Assembly (NCBI RefSeq): GCF_023101205.1
Contig: NZ_CP078078.1
Coordinates: forward strand, 558,001-622,000
Length of the DNA stretch: 64,000 nucleotides
Reading direction: 5' to 3'
Source: Microbacterium aurugineum
GTDB lineage: Bacteria; Actinomycetota; Actinomycetes; Actinomycetales; Microbacteriaceae
Shown: positions 18,041 through 26,944 of the stretch, one piece after another
Numbering within the stretch: the first letter of the stretch is position 1
How the letters are laid out: each line of letters starts with the position of its first letter
Translations under genes and position numbers: made by a program
The notes under the pieces: generated by a model
What the model saw: the letters and a program-made list of their open reading frames with translations, nothing else
Told to the model about the DNA's origin: nothing
The model's database searches: none

Positions 18041-21000
18041 ATGCACGAACGAACCCTGCGACCGGCGAACCGCGAGACCCGAGGGGATGCGCCCCCGCGC
18101 TCCCGACGACTTCGACGGTCTGCAGCCGTGGTGGCCGCGGCGACCGTGGTCGGAGCCCTGTTGACGGCGGTGCCTGCGGCCGCCGCGGAACCCTTCACCG
18201 AGCTGATCGACTTCGAGGCATACGAGCGGGTCGCATTGAACGGGCAGGACGGGTGGGTGGCCTCGACGGCCCCGCGCGTGGTCGCCGACCCGTTGAACGG
18301 CAACAACCAGGTCGTCGAATCCGTCGGCGGAGGGCAGCAGTCGTACCGAGAGATCCCCGCGATCGCACAGGGAGAGACCGGCACGTTGTTCTTCCGGTTC
18401 CTGCGCACCGGGAGCGTGGACACCTCGTTCGGCCTCACCGATGTGGACGCGCCGAACGACTACGTGCACAGCCGGGCCTACGTGAACAATCAGAACGACG
18501 ACATCCTTCGGGTGCGTGACGGCGGAGCGTTCAAATCTGCCGGTGTCTGGTCTCGTGACGCCTGGCAGTGCGTCTGGATCGTCGCCGACAATGCGACCGA
18601 CAAGGTCACCGTTTACAGCCAGGGCGGTGCGTACGAAGAGAGGACCCGGCTGCCCGAAGGCACCGAGCAGCAGTTCGGCTTCCGTCAGGCGGTGAACGGC
18701 GCACTCGATCGATTCTTCTGGAAGAACGGCGCATCGAGCACAGGACGACTGCTGCTCGACGACGTGGCCGTCGACACCACGGGGGAGAACCTCGCGATCG
18801 CCACCGGGAACCCGGGTGACTGTGCACCCGGAGGCACCGCGACCGAACCCCTGCTCAACCCGCTCCCCGATCCCGCGCTCGCCGACCTCGGAATCGAGGT
18901 GACCGAGCTGGCGCAGCTGCCGGAGTCGCACACGACCCCGGCCACGCAGGACCAGCGCCTCGTGCGCCACAACCGGATCACGCACCTCGACGAGGTGCCC
19001 GACGGCTCCGGTCGGCTGATGGTGCCGGACAACAACGACATCCTGTACCTGGTCGACAAGGAGTCGGGCGAGTACGTTCCCTACCTCAACGTCCGCGACG
19101 AGTTCATCGACAATTTCCACAACAGCGCAGGCCTCGGCACCGGTCTGGGATCGGCGGAGTTCCACCCCGACTTCGCCGAGAACGGGCTCTTCTACACGGT
19201 GCACACTGAGGGCGGATCGGCTCTCACGGAGGACACTCCCGACTTCCCCGCCTTCGGGAACACCGCCTTCCACAGCGTGATCACCGAGTGGAAGGCCGAC
19301 GACCCGTCTGCGGAGACCTTCGCGGGCACGCACCGCGAGGTGATGAGGATCCCGTTCGCCGGTCGTGTCCACACCGTGCAGCAGATCGCCTTCAACCCGA
19401 CCGTCTCGGCCGGTGACGCCGACTACGGCAACCTGTACGTGCTCGTGGGCGACGGCGGCAACGGGGTCGGCAACGGCAATCCGCAAGACCTCGCCACACC
19501 GCAGGGCAAGATCCTCCGGGTGGACCCGACCGGCGGCGACAGCGCGAACGGCGAATACGGTGTGCCGACGGACAACCCGTTCGTCGACGAGTCGGATGCC
19601 CTTCCGGAGATCTTCGCCGTCGGCATGCGGGACCCCCACCGCATCAGCTGGGACCCCGAGGGCGACCACACGATGTACCTCGCCCACATCGGCGAATGGC
19701 AGGTCGAGTCGATCTACGCGGTCGAACCCGGGGACAACTTCGGTTGGTCTGTTCGCGAGGGATCCTTCGTGGCCGACAACCGGCAGATCTTCCCGCTTCC
19801 GGAGGACGATGCGGAGAACGGCTTCACCTATCCCGTCGCGGCCTACGATCACAATCGCGATCCCGGTCAGACCGGCGACGCGGGAGTGGCTGTGAACGGC
19901 GGATTCGTCTACCGCGGCGAGATCGCGGAGCTGCAGGGGCGCTACCTCTTCACCGATCTGGTGCGCGGGTGGGTGCTCTCCACCGATGCGGAGGAGATGA
20001 TCCGCAACGACGGCGACATCGGTGACCTCGCCACGATCGAGGAGCTGCGGGTGTTCGCAGACGGCGAGGAGACGACGTTCCAGGACCTGGTCGGCGACAA
20101 GCGCGTCGATCTGCGATTCGGCTCCGACGCCGACGGCGAGCTCTACCTCGTGTCGAAGGCGAACGGGAAGATCTGGAAGGTCACCGGTGCGCGGACCGTC
20201 GACGAGCCCTCGTCACCGTTCGTGCTCCCGGCGCTCGCTCCGAACCTCGTCACGCACTACGACTTCGATCACCCCGACGCGGCGAAGCCGACCATCGAGA
20301 CCGATCAGGGTCGCTCCGGTACCGACATCTCCCTGATCAACGGCGGAATCGAGATGCGGGTCGCCGATCGTGCCTATCCGGGCGCGGGCGAGGCGCTGCA
20401 GACGCAGCAGATGAGTCCGCGGACGGCGTCGAACGACGACTGGAAGGCGGGCATCTACGACGCCGACGGTGTCGAGTCGCTGGACAGGTTCGCCGGCACG
20501 GACAAGGCGTCCGTCATGGGCTGGTTCAAGCCCACCGGCGATCACCCGGCGCTGAACTCGGGCACGACGAATCCGGACGACGTGTACAACGCGATCGGTC
20601 TCGCGGGGGTGCTCACCGGAACGTCGGACGGACACGCGGTGCGCGCGTTGCTCGAGGTCATCACGGTCGGGGGCGAGCTCAAGCTCGTCGCGCTCGGGCG
20701 ACGCGTCGACGGTGCCGGCTCGTGGACGTTCGCGGCCGATCTGCCCTGGAACGAGATCCTCAAGAAGGGGCGATGGGTGCATTTGGCGGCGACCTTCGAC
20801 TTCGGCAAGGGCGAGATGAAGCTCTTCATGAACGGCGAGGAGCTCGCGGGGAAGTACACCGCAGCCAATCCGTGGGGTGAGGGCTCCACGTCCGACACCG
20901 CGCCTGCGGGCATCAAGATCGGCGGGAGCTTCCCGCAGAACACCCGAGAGGCCAATCCGTTCAACGGACGGATGGACGACATCATGTTGCTCGACACAGT

Positions 21001-22222
21001 GCCCACGGCCGAGCAGGTGGCCGCGCAGTATGCGCTGTACGACGTGCCGGAGGTCGAGCCTCCGACGCCGCCGACCTGCACGCCGGACGGCACCGTCATC
21101 ACCGATGTGATGTCGCAGGATGACTGGGAGCCGAAGACCCCGGCCAAGTGGGACTTCCCCGGTGACCAGGTCATCCTCACGGAAGCGGGTACGAACCCGA
21201 ACGACGGGATCCGCCGTCCGTTCGAGTACGCCGTGCTCACCGAGGGCCCGGAGCTCGGTTCGTTCGATCTCACCGGCCAGGTGCGCCTCGACGAGAAGGC
21301 GTCGGTCAACAACCGCGATGTGATCATCGTCTTCGGGTGGAAGTCCGACACGGAGTACTACTACGCGCACCTCTCGCAGGACAACTCCATCTATGCCCAC
21401 AACGGCATCTTCAAGGTCAATGGTGCCGACCGCGAGCGGATCGACGACCAGTGGGATGGAACGGTCGGAGCGCCACCGGCTGTCACCGACGAGGAGTGGC
21501 ACGAGGTGCGGCTGCTCCGATGCGCGGACAGCGGTGACATCGCCGTCTTCGTGGACGGGATCGACACACCGCTGATGACGGCGAACGACAAGACGTTCAC
21601 CGAGGGGCGTGTGGGCTTCGGCTCATTCGACAACTTCGGACGCCTCCGTGATCTGTCGGTCACCATGGCGGCGACGGACACCACCGCGCCCACGGCGACC
21701 GTGAAGAGCGGCGCGACGTTCACCGTGGGGAGGGACGGCGTCTACAGCAAGGTGTCGTTCACGCTCCACGATGACGGAAAGGTCGACCGGTTGACGCTCA
21801 ACGGCGTCGAGAAGGATCTGACGAACAACGCCTGGTCCGATCTGAACGCGGTGGTGCCCGGTGCCTTCGGCGCGGTGGAAGGCGCGAACACGCTGGTCGT
21901 GTACGACGTCGCGGGCAACGCGACGACCGTCCGCTTCACCCTCGATGCGACGGCTCCCACGGTCACGGTCAAAACGGGCGGCTCCTTCACGGTCGGCGCG
22001 AACGGCACGTACAGTCTGGTGTCTTTCAAGCTCCACGATGCCGGGAAGGTGGATCGCCTGACCCTCAACGGGGTGGCGAAGGATCTGACGGACAACGCGT
22101 GGTCCGATCTCAATGCCGTGAAGCCGGGTGCTTTCGGTGCGGTGGAAGGGGCGAACACGCTGGTCGTGTACGACGTCGCGGGCAACGCGACGACGGTCCG
22201 CTTCACCGTGACGGCCGGGTAG
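18041..22222 (+). CDS. Large secreted multidomain PQQ-type sugar dehydrogenase-like protein
   Basis: 1393 residues. A signal peptide ends VPAAAA, with cleavage before E50. Approximate layout: a concanavalin-like domain (50-270); a glucose/sorbosone-dehydrogenase-type beta-propeller (283-720) with GNGNPQDLATPQGKILRVDP and GMRDPHRISWDPEG; a LamG-like domain (730-1003); another concanavalin-like domain (1013-1209); and two near-identical C-terminal repeats of 89 residues. Whether PQQ is bound or the propeller acts only as a lectin-like scaffold cannot be told. No LPXTG or lipobox is seen, so it is probably released or held by its carbohydrate-binding modules. A GC-rich terminator follows. Substrate is unknown; the modules suggest polysaccharide. 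Confidence 0.8.
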   Translation: MHERTLRPANRETRGDAPPRSRRLRRSAAVVAAATVVGALLTAVPAAAAEPFTELIDFEAYERVALNGQDGWVASTAPRVVADPLNGNNQVVESVGGGQQSYREIPAIAQGETGTLFFRFLRTGSVDTSFGLTDVDAPNDYVHSRAYVNNQNDDILRVRDGGAFKSAGVWSRDAWQCVWIVADNATDKVTVYSQGGAYEERTRLPEGTEQQFGFRQAVNGALDRFFWKNGASSTGRLLLDDVAVDTTGENLAIATGNPGDCAPGGTATEPLLNPLPDPALADLGIEVTELAQLPESHTTPATQDQRLVRHNRITHLDEVPDGSGRLMVPDNNDILYLVDKESGEYVPYLNVRDEFIDNFHNSAGLGTGLGSAEFHPDFAENGLFYTVHTEGGSALTEDTPDFPAFGNTAFHSVITEWKADDPSAETFAGTHREVMRIPFAGRVHTVQQIAFNPTVSAGDADYGNLYVLVGDGGNGVGNGNPQDLATPQGKILRVDPTGGDSANGEYGVPTDNPFVDESDALPEIFAVGMRDPHRISWDPEGDHTMYLAHIGEWQVESIYAVEPGDNFGWSVREGSFVADNRQIFPLPEDDAENGFTYPVAAYDHNRDPGQTGDAGVAVNGGFVYRGEIAELQGRYLFTDLVRGWVLSTDAEEMIRNDGDIGDLATIEELRVFADGEETTFQDLVGDKRVDLRFGSDADGELYLVSKANGKIWKVTGARTVDEPSSPFVLPALAPNLVTHYDFDHPDAAKPTIETDQGRSGTDISLINGGIEMRVADRAYPGAGEALQTQQMSPRTASNDDWKAGIYDADGVESLDRFAGTDKASVMGWFKPTGDHPALNSGTTNPDDVYNAIGLAGVLTGTSDGHAVRALLEVITVGGELKLVALGRRVDGAGSWTFAADLPWNEILKKGRWVHLAATFDFGKGEMKLFMNGEELAGKYTAANPWGEGSTSDTAPAGIKIGGSFPQNTREANPFNGRMDDIMLLDTVPTAEQVAAQYALYDVPEVEPPTPPTCTPDGTVITDVMSQDDWEPKTPAKWDFPGDQVILTEAGTNPNDGIRRPFEYAVLTEGPELGSFDLTGQVRLDEKASVNNRDVIIVFGWKSDTEYYYAHLSQDNSIYAHNGIFKVNGADRERIDDQWDGTVGAPPAVTDEEWHEVRLLRCADSGDIAVFVDGIDTPLMTANDKTFTEGRVGFGSFDNFGRLRDLSVTMAATDTTAPTATVKSGATFTVGRDGVYSKVSFTLHDDGKVDRLTLNGVEKDLTNNAWSDLNAVVPGAFGAVEGANTLVVYDVAGNATTVRFTLDATAPTVTVKTGGSFTVGANGTYSLVSFKLHDAGKVDRLTLNGVAKDLTDNAWSDLNAVKPGAFGAVEGANTLVVYDVAGNATTVRFTVTAG
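21683..22216 (+). repeat. Two in-frame 267-bp repeats encoding C-terminal Ig-like modules
   Basis: Units 21683-21949 and 21950-22216 encode 89-residue modules that share long identical runs (for example GAFGAVEGANTLVVYDVAGN). They are nearly identical at DNA level toward their 3' ends, which indicates recent duplication or gene conversion within the gene. Confidence 0.88.
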
Positions 22223-22226
22223 TCGC

Positions 22227-22267
22227 GTCGGCGGATGCGGGGTGCCCAGCGCCCCGCATCCGCCGAC
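22227..22267 (+). terminator. Strong hairpin terminator after the large secreted-protein gene
   Basis: Perfect 16-base stem (22227-22242 with 22252-22267), GC-rich, nine-base loop, starting four bases after the stop codon. No U-run follows, as is common in high-GC actinobacteria. Confidence 0.8.
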
Positions 22268-22321
22268 TGCCGGAACCCTGCTCCCATGCCCGCCCCAGCA
22301 TCCCCGACTACCCTCAGTCAC

Positions 22322-22693
22322 ATGCGCCGTCTCCTCGTTCTGCCCCTCGTGCTCGCTGCCGGATTCCTCGTCGCCGGATGCTCGCAGGTCACGCAGCTGG
22401 CCGGTGATGCTCTCGGCGTCGACGTGCAGGTGACGTGCGCGACGATCGACGACGCCTACGGTCAGTACCAGGCGCTGCTCGAGCAGGGCGAGGTGTCGGC
22501 GGAGCAGGCGGATGCGGCGCGGGATCAACTGGTCGCGTCGCTCGACGGGCTCGCGGACGGCGTCGACGGGGCGCTGGGCGATGCCATCCGCTCCGGCGCC
22601 GAGAAGATCAGCGGGATGACCGATCTGCGGGCACCCGAGACCATCGAAGCGGTCGAGCAGCTCAAGGAGTCGGCGTCGGCGTTCTGCGGCTGA
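22322..22693 (+). CDS. Small putative lipoprotein
   Basis: 123 residues with a signal peptide ending in lipobox LVAGC (Cys20) and a mature part that is mostly helical and acidic (DDAYGQYQALLEQGEVSAEQA). No family recognised. The ATG at 22322 is preferred because the signal sequence starts there. Its last 32 bases overlap, tail to tail, the SGNH hydrolase gene on the other strand. Confidence 0.7.
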   Translation: MRRLLVLPLVLAAGFLVAGCSQVTQLAGDALGVDVQVTCATIDDAYGQYQALLEQGEVSAEQADAARDQLVASLDGLADGVDGALGDAIRSGAEKISGMTDLRAPETIEAVEQLKESASAFCG

Positions 22694-23396
22694 GCCGGAT
22701 CGCGCCGGCGACCGTGGCGGCGACGAGCGCGCTGGAGCGGGCGCCGAGGTGGATGCCGTCGCGGTGGCTCGTCACGGTCCGGGCGGTGACCTCGAAGACG
22801 TCGATCAGGTCGATGTGGAGGTCGCTCGCCACGCGTCGCACCAGCGGGGCGACCTCGCTCGCGATGATCCGCTCATCGACGCCGCGGCGGTTCTCGAAGG
22901 CGACGGGTGGCGTCAGGAGGAACACGGTCGCTCCCCGTGCGCGGTAGCGTTCGGCGAAGTCGGCCAGCTCCGACGCGTATCGTTCCGGATTCCAGTTGTC
23001 GCCGCGCGCGTCGTTCGAGCCGAGCATGATGAGCGCGATGTCGGGCTGGGACGCGAGCGATGCTGCGGCGTGCGGAGTCTCGTCGTACGGCCAGTCGCCG
23101 TCGCGTTGCAGGGTGCGCCGGTTCACGCCGTAGTTGAGCACCTGATACCGGTCGCCGAGGATCCGCTGGAGGCGGCCGGGGTACGCGCGCCGCGCACGGC
23201 CTCGGAACAGCACGCCCGCGCCGTAGGTGTTGCTGTCGCCGACGGCTGCGACTCGGATCCGGTCTTCTCCGAGGCGGGGGACCGGCGGATACATGATCCT
23301 TCGATACATCACAGCGATGGTGCCCACCAGGAGGGCGACGCTCGCAGCGGCCGTGAGGATCCTCCGGCGCGCGTCGGACAGCACGGGACGGATCAT
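22662..23396 (-). CDS. SGNH/GDSL hydrolase, membrane-anchored
   Basis: 244 residues. An N-terminal membrane segment (about residues 10-30) is followed by an SGNH esterase fold: nucleophile Ser in AAVGDSNTYGAG, oxyanion residues in LGSNDARGDNW, and the Asp/His pair in DGIHLG. Likely an extracytoplasmic esterase or lipase; substrate unknown. The ATG at 23396 has a GAGAGG box at good spacing; a TTG six codons earlier is possible. It runs toward, and overlaps, the lipoprotein gene. Confidence 0.82.
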   Translation of the reverse strand: MIRPVLSDARRRILTAAASVALLVGTIAVMYRRIMYPPVPRLGEDRIRVAAVGDSNTYGAGVLFRGRARRAYPGRLQRILGDRYQVLNYGVNRRTLQRDGDWPYDETPHAAASLASQPDIALIMLGSNDARGDNWNPERYASELADFAERYRARGATVFLLTPPVAFENRRGVDERIIASEVAPLVRRVASDLHIDLIDVFEVTARTVTSHRDGIHLGARSSALVAATVAGAIRLSRRTPTPTP

Positions 23397-23482
23397 CCGT
23401 CCATCCTCTCTCAATCCCCGTACCTGCGGGGGAAGGAAGGGAGACTGTCACTGAGTGCTGAGACGTGCAGAACAGGAGAGCG

Positions 23483-24244
23483 ATGACGACCGTGTTCCCT
23501 CGTTCCGTCTCCGTCGTCATCCCGGTGCGCAACGACGCCCTCCTCCTGGAACAGTGTCTCCGCGCCCTGGAGCGGCAGACGCGCAGAGCCGATGAGGTCA
23601 TCGTCGTCGACAACGGCAGTACGGATGACACCGTTGCGGTCGCCGAACGGCACGGAGCGCGAGTCGTGTCGGAACCCGTGCAGGGGATCCCTCGCGCCTC
23701 GTCGGCCGGCTATGACGCGGCGTCGTGCGACATCATCGCGCGCCTGGACGCTGATTCCCGCCCCGGACCGGACTGGATCGAGCGGATCGAGCGGACGTTC
23801 CGCGAACGGGACGACCTCGACTTCGTCACAGGCGACCCGCGCTTCTACGGCTCGACGCCGCTCGTGCACTGGGTGGGAGAACGCCTCTACATCGGTGGCA
23901 TGTACGCCGCCCTCACTCCGCTGCTCGGACACGCGCCCCTCTTCGGCTCAAACATGGCCATGCGGGCCGAGACCTGGCGGATCCTGAGCGGTGAGGTGCA
24001 CCGCGAGCCGCAGAACATCCACGACGACTTCGACCTGTCGTTCCACATCCGACCCGGGATGACCGTGCTGCGTGATCGTCGTCTCGTCGTCGAGGTCTCG
24101 GCGCGGCCGTTCCAGGACTGGGCTTCGCTTCGACGTCGGCTGAGCTACGTGCTTCCGACCGTGTGGCTGCATCTGCCGCAGGAGCCGCTGTATCGGCGAC
24201 GGCAGGCCCGGCGGCGGGAGGAGTCGTCGGCGCGCGGCCGGTGA
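23483..24244 (+). CDS. Family 2 glycosyltransferase
   Basis: 253 residues, GT-A fold: SVVIPVRNDALLLEQCL at the N-terminus, VDNGSTDDT nucleotide-binding loop, and a DAD metal motif in ARLDADSRPGPDW. The ATG at 23483 is chosen for its AGGAG box; an upstream GTG lacks one. It has no membrane segments, so it acts at the cytoplasmic face. Product unknown; the neighbouring alpha/beta hydrolase gene converges on it and ends one base away. Confidence 0.87.
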   Translation: MTTVFPRSVSVVIPVRNDALLLEQCLRALERQTRRADEVIVVDNGSTDDTVAVAERHGARVVSEPVQGIPRASSAGYDAASCDIIARLDADSRPGPDWIERIERTFRERDDLDFVTGDPRFYGSTPLVHWVGERLYIGGMYAALTPLLGHAPLFGSNMAMRAETWRILSGEVHREPQNIHDDFDLSFHIRPGMTVLRDRRLVVEVSARPFQDWASLRRRLSYVLPTVWLHLPQEPLYRRRQARRREESSARGR

Positions 24245-24245
24245 G

Positions 24246-25136
24246 TCAGCCGCGGGCGCGAGCGTACAGGTCGAGTAGATCCGCCGTCAGCTGGTGCGGA
24301 GTGGTCTCGCTCGGGCTGTGCCCTGTCGCATAAGCACGGAAATCCGCATCGATGTCGCGGGCGAACCTCTGGTGGGCGGCCAGCGGCCACAGGTCGTGCG
24401 CGCCGGCGACGACGAGTTTGGGCACCGGGAGTGCGCGCACGCTGCTGCGCAGGTCGGGCGTCGCCATCATCAGCCCGATGATCTCGTCGACGCTGCGCCT
24501 CCGTGTGAGGGCGAACCGGGAGCGCACGAACTCGAGCCGCCGGGGTGGCACGCGGTTCTTGTTCGTCACGATGCCCCAGATCATCAGGCCGGCGCCGCGC
24601 CGCGGGCTCGCGATCGGGGCGATCGGACCCAACCACTTCATGGTGGCGAAGACGTTGCCGGCGCCCGGGGGAGTCGTGAGAAGGGCGAGCGAGAGGACGA
24701 GCTCAGGGCGGCGGATCGCCACGGACTGCGCGATCGTGCCCGCGAACGAATAGCCCAGCAGATGGGCCGGGGCGCCTGCTTCGAGGAACGCGACGAGGTC
24801 GTCGATGAACAGGTCGTACGTGTAAGCCCGGTCCGCGCCGGCGGCATGCGATTCGTACTGGCCGGCAAGGTCGAAGGACTGCACGAAGTATCCGGCCTGT
24901 GCCAGAAGTGGCAGCATCAGCGCGAAATCCTCTTTGGATCCCGTCGCACCCGGCACCAGGACCGCACGAGGGTGCGTCGGATCACCGAGCGACACGACGG
25001 CCAGCTCACCGCTCGGCGCCGAGAACCACGACCTCACTGAGCCGGCGGGCGGAATCGTCCAATCGATGTCACCGATCGCGGCATCGAGCGCGGCGGCGGA
25101 TCCGGCTGCCCGCTCACTTCGCGAATCCGTCGACAC
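24246..25136 (-). CDS. Alpha/beta hydrolase
   Basis: 296 residues. The nucleophile elbow is GYSFAG (Ser in LLGYSFAGTIAQS), with VAGAHDLWP and TGHSPSE supplying the likely acid and histidine. The start is taken as a GTG at 25136, because upstream in-frame sequence looks like the antisense of other genes. Cytoplasmic, substrate unknown. It follows the TetR gene on the same strand (about 65 bases) and may be co-transcribed with it. Confidence 0.82.
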   Translation of the reverse strand: MSTDSRSERAAGSAAALDAAIGDIDWTIPPAGSVRSWFSAPSGELAVVSLGDPTHPRAVLVPGATGSKEDFALMLPLLAQAGYFVQSFDLAGQYESHAAGADRAYTYDLFIDDLVAFLEAGAPAHLLGYSFAGTIAQSVAIRRPELVLSLALLTTPPGAGNVFATMKWLGPIAPIASPRRGAGLMIWGIVTNKNRVPPRRLEFVRSRFALTRRRSVDEIIGLMMATPDLRSSVRALPVPKLVVAGAHDLWPLAAHQRFARDIDADFRAYATGHSPSETTPHQLTADLLDLYARARG

Positions 25137-25201
25137 GCTGACACGGTACTCCCGCGCTCCGGTGCGCGGGCGGAGCGCGCGCCGGGAGATGCGCGGGCCG
25201 G

Positions 25202-25801
25202 TCAGTGTGCCCGGTCCTGCTCCAGCATCATCCGGGCGAGGTTGCGGGCCGAGTCCCATGGTCGATCGAAGGTCTCCATGCCGACCGTGACGATCGCCCC
25301 CTCGTAGAGCAGCATCATGGCCTGCGATATCTTCTCCGGGTTCGAGACGCCCGCTTCCTCGCACAGTTCGGCGAAGAGTTCGAGCAACCAGCTCTTCTGC
25401 CGAGCGACCTCGGGGAAGACGGGGTGGCCGTCGTGGCCGTCGCCGATCTCTGCGCGCGCGTTGATCGCGCTGCACCCCTTCGGGCTGTTGGCGTCCGACC
25501 AGGAGATCGCGGCGTCGAAGATAGCCAGGACGCGATCCGCGCCCGGATCCGGGACGCGAGCGAGGTGCTCGGCGACGTGGGCGCGCCAGCGCGCATCGCG
25601 GTGTTGCAGGTAGGAGACGACCAGGACTTCTTTCGAACCGAACCGGTCGTAGAGCGTCTTCTTCGTGACGCCGGCGGCTTCCGCGATCGTGTCGACTCCG
25701 ACGGCGTGGATGCCGCGTTCGTAGAAGAGCGCTGATGCGGCGTCGAGCACGCGGGTGGCACCCGGTGTGAGGGGAGCGAGCTCAGGGATGGGGACGGCCA
25801 T
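25202..25801 (-). CDS. TetR-family regulator of the divergent DMT exporter
   Basis: 199 residues with an N-terminal TetR helix-turn-helix (about residues 15-60; GIHAVGVDTIAEAAGVTKKT, then YDRFGSKEVLV). The ATG lies seven bases after TATACT on its strand, which fits a leaderless transcript. The start codon itself overlaps the -35 region of the divergent exporter promoter. It likely represses both genes from the palindrome between them. Confidence 0.9.
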   Translation of the reverse strand: MAVPIPELAPLTPGATRVLDAASALFYERGIHAVGVDTIAEAAGVTKKTLYDRFGSKEVLVVSYLQHRDARWRAHVAEHLARVPDPGADRVLAIFDAAISWSDANSPKGCSAINARAEIGDGHDGHPVFPEVARQKSWLLELFAELCEEAGVSNPEKISQAMMLLYEGAIVTVGMETFDRPWDSARNLARMMLEQDRAH

Positions 25802-25828
25802 GACACCGAGTATACCAACCTGTATAGT
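25800..25828 (+). promoter_or_regulatory. Promoter and TetR operator of the DMT exporter gene
   Basis: ATGACA (25800-25805), 17-base spacer, TATAGT (25823-25828), then seven bases to the GTG start. An inverted repeat TATAC-N6-GTATA (25811-25826) covers the spacer and -10, a good repressor site. The opposite strand has TATACT at the same place for the TetR gene. Confidence 0.7.
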
Positions 25829-25835
25829 CGAGCAG

Positions 25836-26804
25836 GTGAGTAAACAGATCGGTATACTTCACATCGGTGTGACGGTCGCGGCCTCCGTGGCGTTCGTCGT
25901 GACCTGGAGCTCCGGCTTCCTCGTGCCCGCGCTCGCCGCGGTGGAAGTCTCGCCGTTGACACTGCTGGTGTGGAGGTTCGTGCCTCTCGCTGTGATCCTG
26001 TTGGCCGTGGTCGGGTTCACCGGTGCGGCACGGGGTGTCTCCGCGGCCGATGTGAGGCGTCAGGCGCTCATCGGCCTGTTCGCCCAGTTCGGCTATTGCG
26101 TCGCCGTCTACGGAGCGATCGCCTCCGGTGTCGCTACCGGTACCACTGCCCTGATCGATGCCGTGCAGCCGCTCATCGTCGCGGTCCTCGTCGGCCCACT
26201 GCTCGGGTTGAGGGTGCGCGCGGCGCAGTGGGCCGGACTCCTGGTCGGCGCGGTCGGGGTCCTCCTGATCGTGCGCTCGCAGCTTGACGACTCCGTCGCG
26301 CATCCGGCCGCGCTCCTGTGGCCTGTGACGGCGATGGCCTGCCTCATCATCGGCACGTTCCTCCAGCGTCGGTCCCGACCACGGACGGGCACCCTCGTCG
26401 CCTTGACCATCCACGTGACGGTCACTGCCGCGGTGCTCGTGCCGGTCGCTGCGGCTTTCGAGGCGCTCGCACCGCCGTCATCCGCCTCTTTCTGGCTCGC
26501 CGCCGGATTCGCGGCTGTGTTCCCGACACTTGCGGCGTATGGCTTGTATTGGTGGCTGCTACGTCGGGTTGGCATCACGGCGCTGAACGCCCTGCTCTTC
26601 CTGATCGCGCCGACGACGGCACTCGCGGGTGCCGTCCTTCTCGGTGAGCCGCTGACGATCGTGACGCTCCTCGGCTTCCTCCTCTGCGCGGTGGGCGTGG
26701 CGGCGGTGCTCGTCGGCGAGGCTCGGCCCGCAGGTGCTGTCGATCACGGGTCCGTCCGGGTGAGAATGCGGCCGAGGCGTGGAGCTGGCGAGGCTGCGCG
26801 ATAG
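25836..26804 (+). CDS. DMT/EamA-family transporter
   Basis: 322 residues with about ten membrane helices in two EamA repeats (GFLVPALAAVEVSPLTLLVWR in the first; LNALLFLIAPTTALAGAVLL in the second). Probably exports a metabolite or drug. The GTG at 25836 is selected from its position seven bases after the -10 element (leaderless). It is divergent from a TetR gene, the usual arrangement for an inducible exporter. Confidence 0.88.
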   Translation: MSKQIGILHIGVTVAASVAFVVTWSSGFLVPALAAVEVSPLTLLVWRFVPLAVILLAVVGFTGAARGVSAADVRRQALIGLFAQFGYCVAVYGAIASGVATGTTALIDAVQPLIVAVLVGPLLGLRVRAAQWAGLLVGAVGVLLIVRSQLDDSVAHPAALLWPVTAMACLIIGTFLQRRSRPRTGTLVALTIHVTVTAAVLVPVAAAFEALAPPSSASFWLAAGFAAVFPTLAAYGLYWWLLRRVGITALNALLFLIAPTTALAGAVLLGEPLTIVTLLGFLLCAVGVAAVLVGEARPAGAVDHGSVRVRMRPRRGAGEAAR

Positions 26805-26814
26805 CATCGACTCC

Positions 26815-26853
26815 ATGAACTTCAATCGCTCCGCATGGTGGTGGCTGCGCTAG
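26815..26853 (+). CDS. Tryptophan-rich leader peptide (attenuator) of trpS
   Basis: A 12-residue open frame, MNFNRSAWWWLR, with three consecutive Trp codons and an immediate stop, 92 bases before the first trpS Met codon. Three Trp codons in so short a frame are the signature of ribosome-mediated attenuation: stalling when charged tRNA-Trp is scarce changes the folding of the leader RNA. It is known in actinobacterial trp genes; applied here by analogy. Confidence 0.82.
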   Translation: MNFNRSAWWWLR

Positions 26854-26900
26854 CAGCCGGTTGAAGTGTGTTCACGGGCTGCACGGCAGCTCGTGGCAGC
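26843..26900 (+). promoter_or_regulatory. Alternative hairpins of the trpS attenuator
   Basis: GGCTGC (26843-26848) can pair with GCAGCC (26853-26858) across the leader stop codon. A second GGCTGC (26877-26882) can pair with either of two GCAGC copies (26886-26890, 26896-26900). The first stem begins within the last Trp codon, so a stalled ribosome would prevent it. Such mutually exclusive pairings suit an attenuator; I did not compute energies. Confidence 0.55.
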
Positions 26901-26944
26901 ACGCGAGGACTCCGTGTGGCTCCCTATCGATGGGAGAAAGAACG

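Noticed and set aside
26821..26944. A tRNA or T-box in the trpS leader
   Set aside because: No cloverleaf and no T-box core (AGGGTGGNACCGCG-like sequence) is present; the WWW frame explains the region better.
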